NCBI GenBank assembly: GCA_964539825.1
Contig: CAZIKF010000001.1
Span: forward strand, 124,001-188,000
Direction of reading: 5' to 3'
From: CAZIKF01 sp964539825
Lineage (GTDB): Bacteria > Muiribacteriota > UBA6191
DNA length: 64,000 nt
Under the pieces are notes generated by a model. That model saw only the letters and a program-made list of their open reading frames with translations, was not told where the DNA came from and ran no database searches. Shown piece after piece: positions 1 to 7,567 of the stretch. The translations under genes and the position numbers were made by a program. Position 1 is the stretch's first letter. The number at the start of each line of letters is the position of its first letter.

Positions 1-11
1 AGCATTGTTCA

Positions 12-40
12 TTCACTTCCCCCAACTACTCTGTTATACT
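12..40 (+). promoter_or_regulatory. Candidate sigma-70 promoter for the SDR-mtaB operon
   Basis: A TTCACT -35-like hexamer at 12-17 and a TATACT -10 hexamer at 35-40 are separated by 17 bp. Transcription would begin near 47, so the upstream ATG at 54 would lie almost at the 5' end inside a small hairpin (CTCG/CGAG arms around ATGATG). This favours translation from the ATG at 96. The same TATACT hexamer recurs at 7528 and 63958. Confidence 0.45.
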
Positions 41-95
41 GCGCCCCTGCTCGATGATGCGAGAGGTGAGAGGAGCAGCCTTTTCGCAGTCACTT

Positions 96-827
96 ATGAA
101 GCTTTCCGGAAAGACCGCTATTGTAACTGGGGGATATAGAGGACTTGGTTTGATGATCGCCAAAGCCCTTTTGAAAGAGGGTGCGCGCGTAGCGATTTGC
201 GGTCGATCCATTGAAAATCTCAAAAGACTTGATTCCACCCTCGAAGAATACCAGGGCAACTATTTGTGGTCGGTCTGTGACATTACCACTCCCCTACAAG
301 TAAATAACTTCATCAAAAAAGTTTTGCATGAATTTGGTTCCGTAGACATCCTGGTGAATAACGCGGCGATCTTTGGAGCTAAGGAAAAACTACAGAAATA
401 TGACCCCGAAGCCTTTCGAGAAGTCATCGCGGTAAACATCATTGGAACCTTCAATATTATTCGTCATGCCTTGAAACATATGACCGCTCAAAATTACGGA
501 AAGGTCATTATAGTGTCAGGTTCCCACACCATTGAAGAAGGGAAGGTTCTTGGATCTGCCTATTATATTTCCAAGCTTGCCCTCGATGGTCTGTCCTCCA
601 TTCTCTCCTCGGAAATCTCTGATACGGGAATCTGTGTGAATACGATTAACCCGGCTGGCTTGAAGCAGGATACTCAAAGTCCCTTTTATGATGAGGAGTT
701 AAATGAGGAACTTTTGGATCCCGAGAAAGCGGAGGAATTATTCATTTACCTGGCCTCTACTGATTCAAATGGCGTGACCGGTAAAAACTTCAATGCCGTA
801 GATTGGCTCAAGTCTCAAAATGGATAA
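96..827 (+). CDS. SDR-family NAD(P)-dependent oxidoreductase
   Basis: Classical short-chain dehydrogenase/reductase of about 243 residues. The Rossmann glycine motif TGGYRGLG lies near the N terminus, NNAA follows at about residue 90, and the catalytic Ser (VSGSH) and YxxxK (YYISK) are in their usual places. An in-frame ATG at 54 would add 14 residues (MMREVRG...) not typical of the family; the ATG at 96 gives the classic MKLSGKTAIVTGG opening. Substrate is not predictable; FabG-like carbonyl reduction is the nearest general description. The stop overlaps the start of mtaB by 8 bp, implying co-transcription and translational coupling. Confidence 0.9.
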   Translation: MKLSGKTAIVTGGYRGLGLMIAKALLKEGARVAICGRSIENLKRLDSTLEEYQGNYLWSVCDITTPLQVNNFIKKVLHEFGSVDILVNNAAIFGAKEKLQKYDPEAFREVIAVNIIGTFNIIRHALKHMTAQNYGKVIIVSGSHTIEEGKVLGSAYYISKLALDGLSSILSSEISDTGICVNTINPAGLKQDTQSPFYDEELNEELLDPEKAEELFIYLASTDSNGVTGKNFNAVDWLKSQNG

Positions 828-2118
828 ACTCAGTGACCGTACAATAGAACAGCACTCCTCGATTCTCTTTGACAGCCTTGGCTGCAAACTCAATAAATAC
901 GAAATCGAACTGATGAGAAGCCAGGCTGAAGAACTGGGGCTCATTTCCCTGAGCGACACTAAAGTGGCCAACGTTGTGGTGATCAACACCTGCTCGGTTA
1001 CCAACCAGGCTTCCCGTGACTCACGACGAAAGATCAGATCCCTGCGAAAACACAATCCTGATTCCTACCTTGTGGTCACGGGCTGTTACTCCCAAACCGA
1101 AATCGAGGAGGTAAAAGAACTTGGAGTCGATATGATTCTCTCCAATTTCGAAAAGGAAAGTTTCTTCGAAAAAATCCGTCCTCAGATTCGAGATTACGAA
1201 GGAAAGACCCAGCCCTCAAATGGGATTTTGAACACAGTTCAGTTTCAGTCAAGACCATTTCTAAAAATCCAGGATGGCTGTGACGCGTTTTGCAGCTATT
1301 GCATCATTCCCCGAGCCAGGGGACGCTCGCGCTCCTTTTCTCCTGAAACTGTGCTTCAACAAGTGCGGGAGTTAGCCCCACGATATCCTGAAATCGTTCT
1401 TTCGGGGGTCAACCTGGGACAATATGGGGTGGGAACTCAAACCGGACTCTTTGAACTGCTAAAGGAAATAGTGAAAATTAAAGAATTGAGGAGAGTTCGT
1501 ATTTCCTCACTAGAGCCCCAGGATCTTTCTGATGAATTGTTGGATTTGATTGTCAGTTCCGAAAAGATTTGTGACCACTTACACCTTCCCCTGCAGGGAG
1601 CTCATGATGAGTTACTTCCAGCCATGAGGAGAAATTATTCACTCAAATATTATGCGGATCGTTTAGAACGTATCAAGTCCCTGAATTCCTCCTTTTGCCT
1701 GGGCGCGGACGTCATGGTTGGATTTCCGGGAGAGACAGAGACTATTTTCCAGGAATCCCGGAAGAACCTTAAGAATTTTCCCCTGGATTACTTTCATGTT
1801 TTTTCTTTTTCTCCGCGGGAAAAGACTGTTGCTATGAAAATGTCAGCACAGATTGAAATGCCTCTTAAGAAGGAGAGAAATCGAGTCATGACGGAACTCT
1901 CTAACCAAAGGAAAGAGAAATTCGTGGCTTCTCAACTCCACAAGGTTCGCCCGGCGGCTATGGAAAGGCGATCAAAAATAAATGGATTTGTGCCGGGTAT
2001 GACCGATAATTACATCCCCATCATTGTGGAAGGCGATCCCAAAGAACTAGGTCTGAGTGACCTCAGAGTTCGAATCCAGGAAACCAGAAACTCTAAGGTT
2101 CTGGCAGTTTCGGTATAA
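820..2118 (+). CDS. mtaB: tRNA (N6-L-threonylcarbamoyladenosine(37)-C2)-methylthiotransferase MtaB
   Basis: Radical SAM methylthiotransferase of the MiaB/RimO/MtaB family, 432 aa, predicted to convert t6A37 to ms2t6A37 in tRNAs. The N-terminal UPF0004 domain shows three cluster-binding cysteines in SLGCKLN, NTCSVTN and TGCYSQ. The radical SAM cluster motif CDAFCSYC (CxxxCxxC) is near residue 151, followed by GADVMVGFPGE; the C terminus is a short TRAM-like beta domain. The CKLN/NTCSVT style and the overall length fit MtaB better than MiaB or RimO, but separating the subfamilies properly needs a tree. It overlaps the upstream SDR gene by 8 bp and is followed 17 bp later by the DUF4175-like gene. 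Confidence 0.88.
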   Translation: MDKLSDRTIEQHSSILFDSLGCKLNKYEIELMRSQAEELGLISLSDTKVANVVVINTCSVTNQASRDSRRKIRSLRKHNPDSYLVVTGCYSQTEIEEVKELGVDMILSNFEKESFFEKIRPQIRDYEGKTQPSNGILNTVQFQSRPFLKIQDGCDAFCSYCIIPRARGRSRSFSPETVLQQVRELAPRYPEIVLSGVNLGQYGVGTQTGLFELLKEIVKIKELRRVRISSLEPQDLSDELLDLIVSSEKICDHLHLPLQGAHDELLPAMRRNYSLKYYADRLERIKSLNSSFCLGADVMVGFPGETETIFQESRKNLKNFPLDYFHVFSFSPREKTVAMKMSAQIEMPLKKERNRVMTELSNQRKEKFVASQLHKVRPAAMERRSKINGFVPGMTDNYIPIIVEGDPKELGLSDLRVRIQETRNSKVLAVSV

Positions 2119-2135
2119 ACTATTCTTGAGAAAAA

Positions 2136-5100
2136 ATGAGAATTCGGAATTTTTTACGGCGTCGTTACCTATTTTCTCTGGCAGTATCTTGCCTCGATCT
2201 TGTCAGTACCTTGATTTTATGGGAAGTATCTCTACTACTTCTTACTGCAATCACTTTCACTCTAGATCCAATTCTTTCTTCTTTTAGATCCTTTTTTCTA
2301 ATCCTGCTACTCGCTCTACAGATCCCCATAGTGCTATTTGTCCTGGCCCGAGCTAGAAAAATCCTACCGCGGAGTTTTTCAAGCTTCGTATTCCAGTGGG
2401 AAGAGAAGAACTTTGAACGAACTGAAAATCAAGCGTCAGCGTTACTTTTTTCCAAGAACTCCGGAACGGAATTGGAAGCCGAGTTCCGCAGTCGTTTGGA
2501 AGAAAATTTATACGCTTCACTTGAAAATACGAGGATTCTTCCTCAGCTGCACTATAAACCAGCGCTTTTGGCTGGCATACTGATCTTTCTTGGATTCTTC
2601 ACATTTCAAAACATTGATCTAAGTAAAAGCCGTTTATGGCTATCCGTGAAGACCTTACTCAACCCTGGTGTCGCAACTCTGACTTTTAAATTTCCTTCCT
2701 TGAAAAAATCTTATCTTCGAGGCATTCCTTTTCCCATAGAAGGGATTGTAGAAGGAGAGCCTCTCTTTCCTATTATCCTTGATGTCACAAGTATGAATAA
2801 CTTAAGACTTCGAGAAGTCTATGTAGCTGAATTGAGGGAAACAGAACCTTCTCGTTTCCGCTTCAAAGTTACCCTGGAAGGTCTACAGGAATCTATTCAA
2901 ATTCAGGCGCGATCAGGTACACAAATCTCTGAAACAAAAATCCTGAACCTGGTGGAATTGCCGGCTCTGAAGTCTCAGGAAATTACGATCAAACCACCTC
3001 CCTATACAAAGGCTCCCTCGCGAATTTTGAAGGAAGTCCCCCGAACCATTCTGCAGGGCTCTTTAGTGGTCCAAAAATTAGTATTCAATAAGGAAGTTTC
3101 CCAATTTAATCTTCTACCCGAAACAGCCCCTGTAACCCTTACACCGCAGGGAACTACGAATTTGGAAATCAGTTTCATTGCGAGGAAATCTCTGAGTTAT
3201 CGCCTGGATTTTGTCGGCATACACGGTTTTTCTGGAAGGAGTCCCAGCTACTACTGGAAGACCTACCCGGACCGCCCTCCCGGCGTTGAGATACACACCC
3301 CCTCCAGCAGACATAAAATTCCTTCCGGTTCACTGGATAAAATCAGTCTTGATATCCTGGCTGAGGATGATCACTCCATCGAAAAAATGACCCTGGAAGT
3401 GGTGAGCAGACAGCGGTTTGAAATGACCTATCTAAGTGAATCGGCCAGCATAGTACTCACCGAACCCACACAAAAAAGAGTCTACTTTCGCTCCGAAATT
3501 GAGTTGCCCAATACCCTTTACCTGAGAGAAGGCGATTCTCTGACTCTACACGCACTGGTCTGGGATTCCCTCCCGTCCAGACCTCCTACGAGGTCTGCCA
3601 CCCATGTCATGTATGTCCCCTATTATTTCCAGGAACAGGAACAAGCAGAGGAAGAAACCGAAGAGGTTATTGAAGAGATGGAGGAACTGGTTGAAGAGGA
3701 AATGCATACCGAAAAGGAGATGACCAGATTAGCAGAATCCGTCAGCAAAGATCTTGAAACACATAAGGCTCCTGCCACCAGGGAGTCCCTGGAGGAAATG
3801 TTTCGCCGAAAGCAGGAGATCCAAAAGAAGGCCGAAGAATTGGAGAAAAAACTGGATAAGATCGTCGAGCGCGATAGAAATCAACAATTGCTCAGTGAAG
3901 CAGACATGATGAAGATGCAGCAGATTCAAGAACTCTACCAGGATGTCATGCGGGATATGCAGCTGGAGCTTTCGGGTTTGGAACAACTTGCACGCCAGGC
4001 CTCCCAGCTATCCTCTCAACACTTGTCCCAGATGCTGCAGTCCTTTGATAAAGATAAGTTCTCACAGGAATTAGAGAGGTCTCTCAAATCACTGCAAAAA
4101 ATAAAGGCGCGGCGAAATCTGAAAAAGAATCTAGAGAAACTCTCCCATTTGGCAAAGGAACATGAAAAACTCTCTGAGTCCCTTGAAAAGGGGGCGACTG
4201 TTCCAGACACCGTTGCAGAAAATCTTCAAAAACAATATGAAGACATCCGCAAGGAACTTGAAGAACTCAGTAAAGATCAAAACCTCGACGGCAACCTGAG
4301 AGATGGTTTGAAACAAGAGCTCGAAGAGAAGCAAGAAAAGATCGAGGATTCTTATCAGGAGCTCAGCGAAAACCTGAAATCACAAGACTCGTCCAAGAGC
4401 CTCGAATCGAATCAAAAAGTGCAGCGGGAGCTCATGAAAATGAGCCAGCAGATTCAGTCCCTATCCCAGGAGTCTGAACAAAAGGTCATGCGGGTAAATC
4501 TCCAAAAACTTGATCTTTTCCTTCGAGAAACGCTCGAACAGGCAAAATTTCTAGAGAATACCCGCATTCAAGTGAACCGCCTTGTTGGCTTAAAGCGAAA
4601 GCGTTTCGCGGCTCGTCAATTATCCTTTCTCGACTCTTCCTCACGCGCCCTCAAAGAACAGATTGGAAAGGAATACGAGTCAAACCTGAATTTTCAAAAA
4701 ACCATTCTTCAGGTTCTAAATATGCTCGCAAACAAGATACTCACTGCCGTAGCCTCCTTTGAGTCTGATAGAGCTCCCAGGCAAGTGGATCCTATCATGG
4801 GTGTATTTCGCGTCAACAACCAGTTAACCCTCATACTGCTTCACTTAAAGGAACAGCTGCAAAAGCAGAATCAGCAGGGTGATATGAGCCAGTTTTTTGA
4901 ATCCCTGGAGCAGATGGCGAACCAGGAATCTCAGATTCGTAAAGGAACCAAGTCCACTTCTGCCTCCGGGTCCATGCAGCAGCAAAAACTTATGGAGCAA
5001 CTCGCGTTTCAGCAGCAATTGGTTAGAGAATCCACCCAAAGTCTCTACCAGAAATACCAGGAAAAAATGGAGTTAGCCCGAGGTCTGCAGGGCCTTGCCA

Positions 5101-5417
5101 AGGAAATGAAAGAAGTAGAAGAAAAGCTTAGAGCCGGCGACGGCGGAGAGGCTACACAGGAAAAACAAAAACGAATTGAGTACAAGTTACTAGAGGCGAG
5201 AGACGCCCTCAAAGAGCAAAAGGAAGGAAAGGAAAGAAAAGCGAGGACCGCAAAGAAACAGTCCCGGCAAAAAGGAGTAGTCGCTACTCCCGGTGAAGAA
5301 GGTTCCAGGAAAATTAAGATGGAAATCCTCGATCGGGGAGATTTCCCCCCTTCCTTTAAAGATCTGGTGGACCAATATTTTCGAGCTCTACAAGAGGATC
5401 GTCCCAGTGCAAGATAA
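2136..5417 (+). CDS. DUF4175-like large membrane-anchored coiled-coil protein
   Basis: A 1093-aa protein. Two hydrophobic helices occupy roughly residues 10-75 and a third lies near 145-160, just before a segment (SKSRLWLSVKTLLNPG and onward) that resembles the DUF4175 family. Residues of about 200-480 look beta-rich and extracytoplasmic, with repeated Pro-rich strands; from about 500 to the end the protein is highly charged, Glu/Lys/Gln-rich coiled coil. It is probably an inner-membrane protein with a long periplasmic rod. Function is unknown in the family as I know it. It is encoded just after mtaB in the same direction. The DUF4175 assignment rests on architecture and general resemblance only. 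Confidence 0.6.
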   Translation: MRIRNFLRRRYLFSLAVSCLDLVSTLILWEVSLLLLTAITFTLDPILSSFRSFFLILLLALQIPIVLFVLARARKILPRSFSSFVFQWEEKNFERTENQASALLFSKNSGTELEAEFRSRLEENLYASLENTRILPQLHYKPALLAGILIFLGFFTFQNIDLSKSRLWLSVKTLLNPGVATLTFKFPSLKKSYLRGIPFPIEGIVEGEPLFPIILDVTSMNNLRLREVYVAELRETEPSRFRFKVTLEGLQESIQIQARSGTQISETKILNLVELPALKSQEITIKPPPYTKAPSRILKEVPRTILQGSLVVQKLVFNKEVSQFNLLPETAPVTLTPQGTTNLEISFIARKSLSYRLDFVGIHGFSGRSPSYYWKTYPDRPPGVEIHTPSSRHKIPSGSLDKISLDILAEDDHSIEKMTLEVVSRQRFEMTYLSESASIVLTEPTQKRVYFRSEIELPNTLYLREGDSLTLHALVWDSLPSRPPTRSATHVMYVPYYFQEQEQAEEETEEVIEEMEELVEEEMHTEKEMTRLAESVSKDLETHKAPATRESLEEMFRRKQEIQKKAEELEKKLDKIVERDRNQQLLSEADMMKMQQIQELYQDVMRDMQLELSGLEQLARQASQLSSQHLSQMLQSFDKDKFSQELERSLKSLQKIKARRNLKKNLEKLSHLAKEHEKLSESLEKGATVPDTVAENLQKQYEDIRKELEELSKDQNLDGNLRDGLKQELEEKQEKIEDSYQELSENLKSQDSSKSLESNQKVQRELMKMSQQIQSLSQESEQKVMRVNLQKLDLFLRETLEQAKFLENTRIQVNRLVGLKRKRFAARQLSFLDSSSRALKEQIGKEYESNLNFQKTILQVLNMLANKILTAVASFESDRAPRQVDPIMGVFRVNNQLTLILLHLKEQLQKQNQQGDMSQFFESLEQMANQESQIRKGTKSTSASGSMQQQKLMEQLAFQQQLVRESTQSLYQKYQEKMELARGLQGLAKEMKEVEEKLRAGDGGEATQEKQKRIEYKLLEARDALKEQKEGKERKARTAKKQSRQKGVVATPGEEGSRKIKMEILDRGDFPPSFKDLVDQYFRALQEDRPSAR

Positions 5418-5500
5418 GACATTTGAATCCATGGAAGTCCGGAAGAAAATGGGATATGCTAGGAGCATTGAAGAACTGACTAAATTGGCCCCTTCCACTC

Positions 5501-5875
5501 ATGTCCATCATAGGCTCCATACTTGATAATATTGATCAATACGTCCTTTCTGAGGAAGCGTCCTTTTTCATCATGGAACCAAGGGACTACCCTTGCTTTC
5601 TTCAATTCGCCAAGGTAGGCGAAAATTTTCTGCTCGATATTCCCACGAGCAATTTTTTTGACTCCCAAATGCTGGTAGATCTAAAGAAGGCCCTGAAAGA
5701 ACGTTACCGAAAAGAATTGATCGCAAATCAGGACCATGACGAAGCGCCAATCCTATCCTACCAGGTAAGGTTCGCCCCCTTTGAAGTGAATAAGATGTGC
5801 TACATCGCCAGGGAAGTCCTGGTTTCCATCTTCCTTCTCGAAGAAGATTACGAACTTGTCATCTCTACGAGGTAG
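5501..5875 (+). CDS. Small conserved-looking hypothetical protein
   Basis: A 124-aa protein that I do not recognise. It has no signal peptide or membrane segment and shows mixed alpha/beta character with several hydrophobic strands (SYQVRFAPF, ISIFLLEE-like C terminus). An in-frame stop at 5477-5479 rules out a much longer N terminus, and no convincing Shine-Dalgarno sequence precedes the ATG. It lies 83 bp after the DUF4175-like gene on the same strand and may share its transcript. A 19-bp inverted repeat begins three bases after its stop codon. Confidence 0.6.
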   Translation: MSIIGSILDNIDQYVLSEEASFFIMEPRDYPCFLQFAKVGENFLLDIPTSNFFDSQMLVDLKKALKERYRKELIANQDHDEAPILSYQVRFAPFEVNKMCYIAREVLVSIFLLEEDYELVISTR

Positions 5876-5877
5876 GC

Positions 5878-5937
5878 GGCGGGGAGTCTCGTTGGGGTAG
5901 GCTGCTTATGCCAGGCTTCCCAACGAGACTCCCCGCC
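5878..5937. repeat. 19-bp perfect inverted repeat; possible core-deleted remnant of the palindromic element
   Basis: Arms at 5878-5896 and 5919-5937 are perfectly complementary over 19 bp around a 22-nt loop. The hairpin begins right after the stop of the preceding gene, but no T tract follows, so a simple intrinsic terminator is not a good fit. The left-arm/loop boundary reads GGGGTAGGCTGCTT, matching 12 of 14 bases of the TGGGTAGGCAGCTT segment found at the 3' side of the element at 35845-35858. I infer, with moderate confidence, an outer stem left after loss of the core. Confidence 0.6.
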
Positions 5938-5980
5938 ACCTGGCTACTCTACAAAGCTCCAAGAATTCAAAAATAAGCCA

Positions 5981-6160
5981 TGCTGGCTTGAGGGGGTTTC
6001 TTCAGGGATGGAGTATAGTCAGGGGTTTCGAGAGGTGTCGCATAGGTGTGGTTCGTGAGGAGAGCGTGGCATCGTCACGGTCGACGAGGGAAACGCGGCT
6101 ATGCGGCATTTCTCGGAAGACCTGGGTAGCCAGCCCTGAAGAAACCCCCTCAAGCCAGCA
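5981..6160 (+). repeat. Palindromic structured element, copy 1
   Basis: About 180 bp that folds almost entirely on itself. Outer arms 5981-6007 and 6134-6160 are perfectly complementary over 27 bp. A second stem pairs 6030-6045 with 6099-6114 (16 bp, three of them G-U if read as plus-strand RNA). The core has GTTCGTGAGGAG on the 5' side, a short hairpin capped by GGCATCGT, and GACGAGGGAAACGC on the 3' side. Between the stems GGAAGACCTGGGTAG is shared with copy 3. The core and linker are conserved in the other copies while both stems differ in sequence. The right arm overlaps the 3' end of the neighbouring minus-strand gene and supplies its stop codon. Confidence 0.85.
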
Positions 6161-7463
6161 AAGAGATTACTTGCGTAGCGAATTGTTCATTGAACTTTTT
6201 AAATTTGGCTTTGTGCCTTTGAAGCGGCATGAGTACTGGACATAGAGAATACTCTTTTACATAAAGCACTGCATGGTAAATGAGGTTTTCAGCCTCAGAT
6301 AAGAAAGCCTTCTCAAACAACCCATAGAGGTCTTCCACACGGTAGCGTGCCACATCCTTTAGGATTAGGGATCGGATGCTCACGCTTGGCTCTCTTTCAA
6401 ACACATTCTCGACGAATCGCCGATTCTTTCCATATCCCTCGCTGCCCAATCCCTTTAAGAGGGCCACACGGGCTTCTTCATGAGGATCGGAAATCATCTC
6501 GAAATACTCCAGGTAGAGTTCCTTGCGCTCCTCATCCTCCCTGACTTGCTTTTCTTTGCGGGAATAGAGCTGACTCTTTCTACGCATTTGATCGCGAATG
6601 GAATCAATGAGCTGATGATACCTGCTGAATTTTTGCTGGGACCGGTACCAATCAAGAATTCGATCCGTCTTCTTACGAATCTCTCCATGGGACTGCTTGA
6701 GGATCCTTCCCAGGAGATTGATCGTATCCTTTCGAGGAACCAGACGAGTTAATTCCAGCGCTCGGCTCTTCTCGATCTCAGTGCCATCGATGGATTTGAC
6801 TTCCAAAAACTTAACAATTTCCCCTGAATCCAGGGAGAGGAATTCAAAGAGCGCGTTTCTATCCAGTCTGGACCCGGAAAATATACTTTCAAAAAGTGAT
6901 TCCAGACGAGAATCGTCGGGAACAGGAAGTTGTATTTGCTCAAGTTCCACTGCTTCTTGAGATAAGGGTTCTGGACCGGGTACACCCTTGATTCTTAATT
7001 GTATTTTTTCTCTTATCTGCGGGTCTAACTCCATTGTATCCAGTTCCCTCAATACCTTCTCCTGGACTTCCTGTACCTGAACGGAAACCGGGGGGAGGTC
7101 TCGATGAATCATCAGGCGCATCTGCTCCTCTCGCTCAGACTCAACTTTGCGAAGAATTAACAAAGTACGTTCACACAGTCTTGCGGCCATGCGGCGAACC
7201 AGCGCGTCATCACTTTTCTCCTGCTTCCTGAGATAGGCAACGATCCCAATCAAATCAGCGGCTCGGTATCTAGAAAAAAGCCTGGATCTATCCTCATTGG
7301 ATAAACGGGGAAATAGCTTAATCTGATAGAAAAGCTCATCCAAAAATCGTTTCAAGCGATCGAAAAGATCGAAATTCGATTCGTTTTCAGCGGGTTGAAT
7401 CTCATTCATTCCTTCTCTTATCGACAGATACCACCCTTCAAGTTTAACCCTCTGACCAATCAT
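6150..7463 (-). CDS. Hypothetical protein with HEAT-like C-terminal helices
   Basis: A 437-aa, charged, almost entirely helical protein with no signal peptide or membrane segment. The C-terminal third, starting at DPHEEARVALLKGLG, looks like HEAT/ARM-type paired helices, suggesting a scaffold; I do not recognise the rest. An alternative ATG at 7409 (MNEIQPAE) has purine-rich sequence directly before it and could be the true start. A TACAAT -10-like hexamer (7483-7488, minus) would permit either. The last four codons (Leu-Leu-Ala-stop) lie in the right arm of the palindromic element, so insertion of that element may have reset the C terminus. Confidence 0.65.
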   Translation of the reverse strand: MIGQRVKLEGWYLSIREGMNEIQPAENESNFDLFDRLKRFLDELFYQIKLFPRLSNEDRSRLFSRYRAADLIGIVAYLRKQEKSDDALVRRMAARLCERTLLILRKVESEREEQMRLMIHRDLPPVSVQVQEVQEKVLRELDTMELDPQIREKIQLRIKGVPGPEPLSQEAVELEQIQLPVPDDSRLESLFESIFSGSRLDRNALFEFLSLDSGEIVKFLEVKSIDGTEIEKSRALELTRLVPRKDTINLLGRILKQSHGEIRKKTDRILDWYRSQQKFSRYHQLIDSIRDQMRRKSQLYSRKEKQVREDEERKELYLEYFEMISDPHEEARVALLKGLGSEGYGKNRRFVENVFEREPSVSIRSLILKDVARYRVEDLYGLFEKAFLSEAENLIYHAVLYVKEYSLCPVLMPLQRHKAKFKKFNEQFATQVISLLA

Positions 7464-7503
7464 TTTCGGTTTCTTTTAAAACATTGTAAACCCGCTCTAA
7501 GCC

Positions 7504-7533
7504 TTGCCTTGAGGATGAATTCTACGCTATACT
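7504..7533 (+). promoter_or_regulatory. Candidate sigma-70 promoter for the radical SAM-GT operon
   Basis: TTGCCT (7504-7509) and TATACT (7528-7533) are separated by 18 bp. The predicted transcript starts near 7540 and opens with the hairpin GTGCA-TTCG-TGCAC at 7541-7554, a stem closed by a UUCG tetraloop, before the ATG at 7568. Confidence 0.55.
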
Positions 7534-7567
7534 AGGGGGAGTGCATTCGTGCACACCCCATTCCCCT

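Noticed and set aside
5988..6245. ORF across copy 1 of the palindromic element (and similar frames at 35235-35543, 35438-35791 and 35618-35893)
   Set aside because: They run through the inverted arms and conserved core; the coding frames are by-products of a palindrome and have no ribosome binding site.
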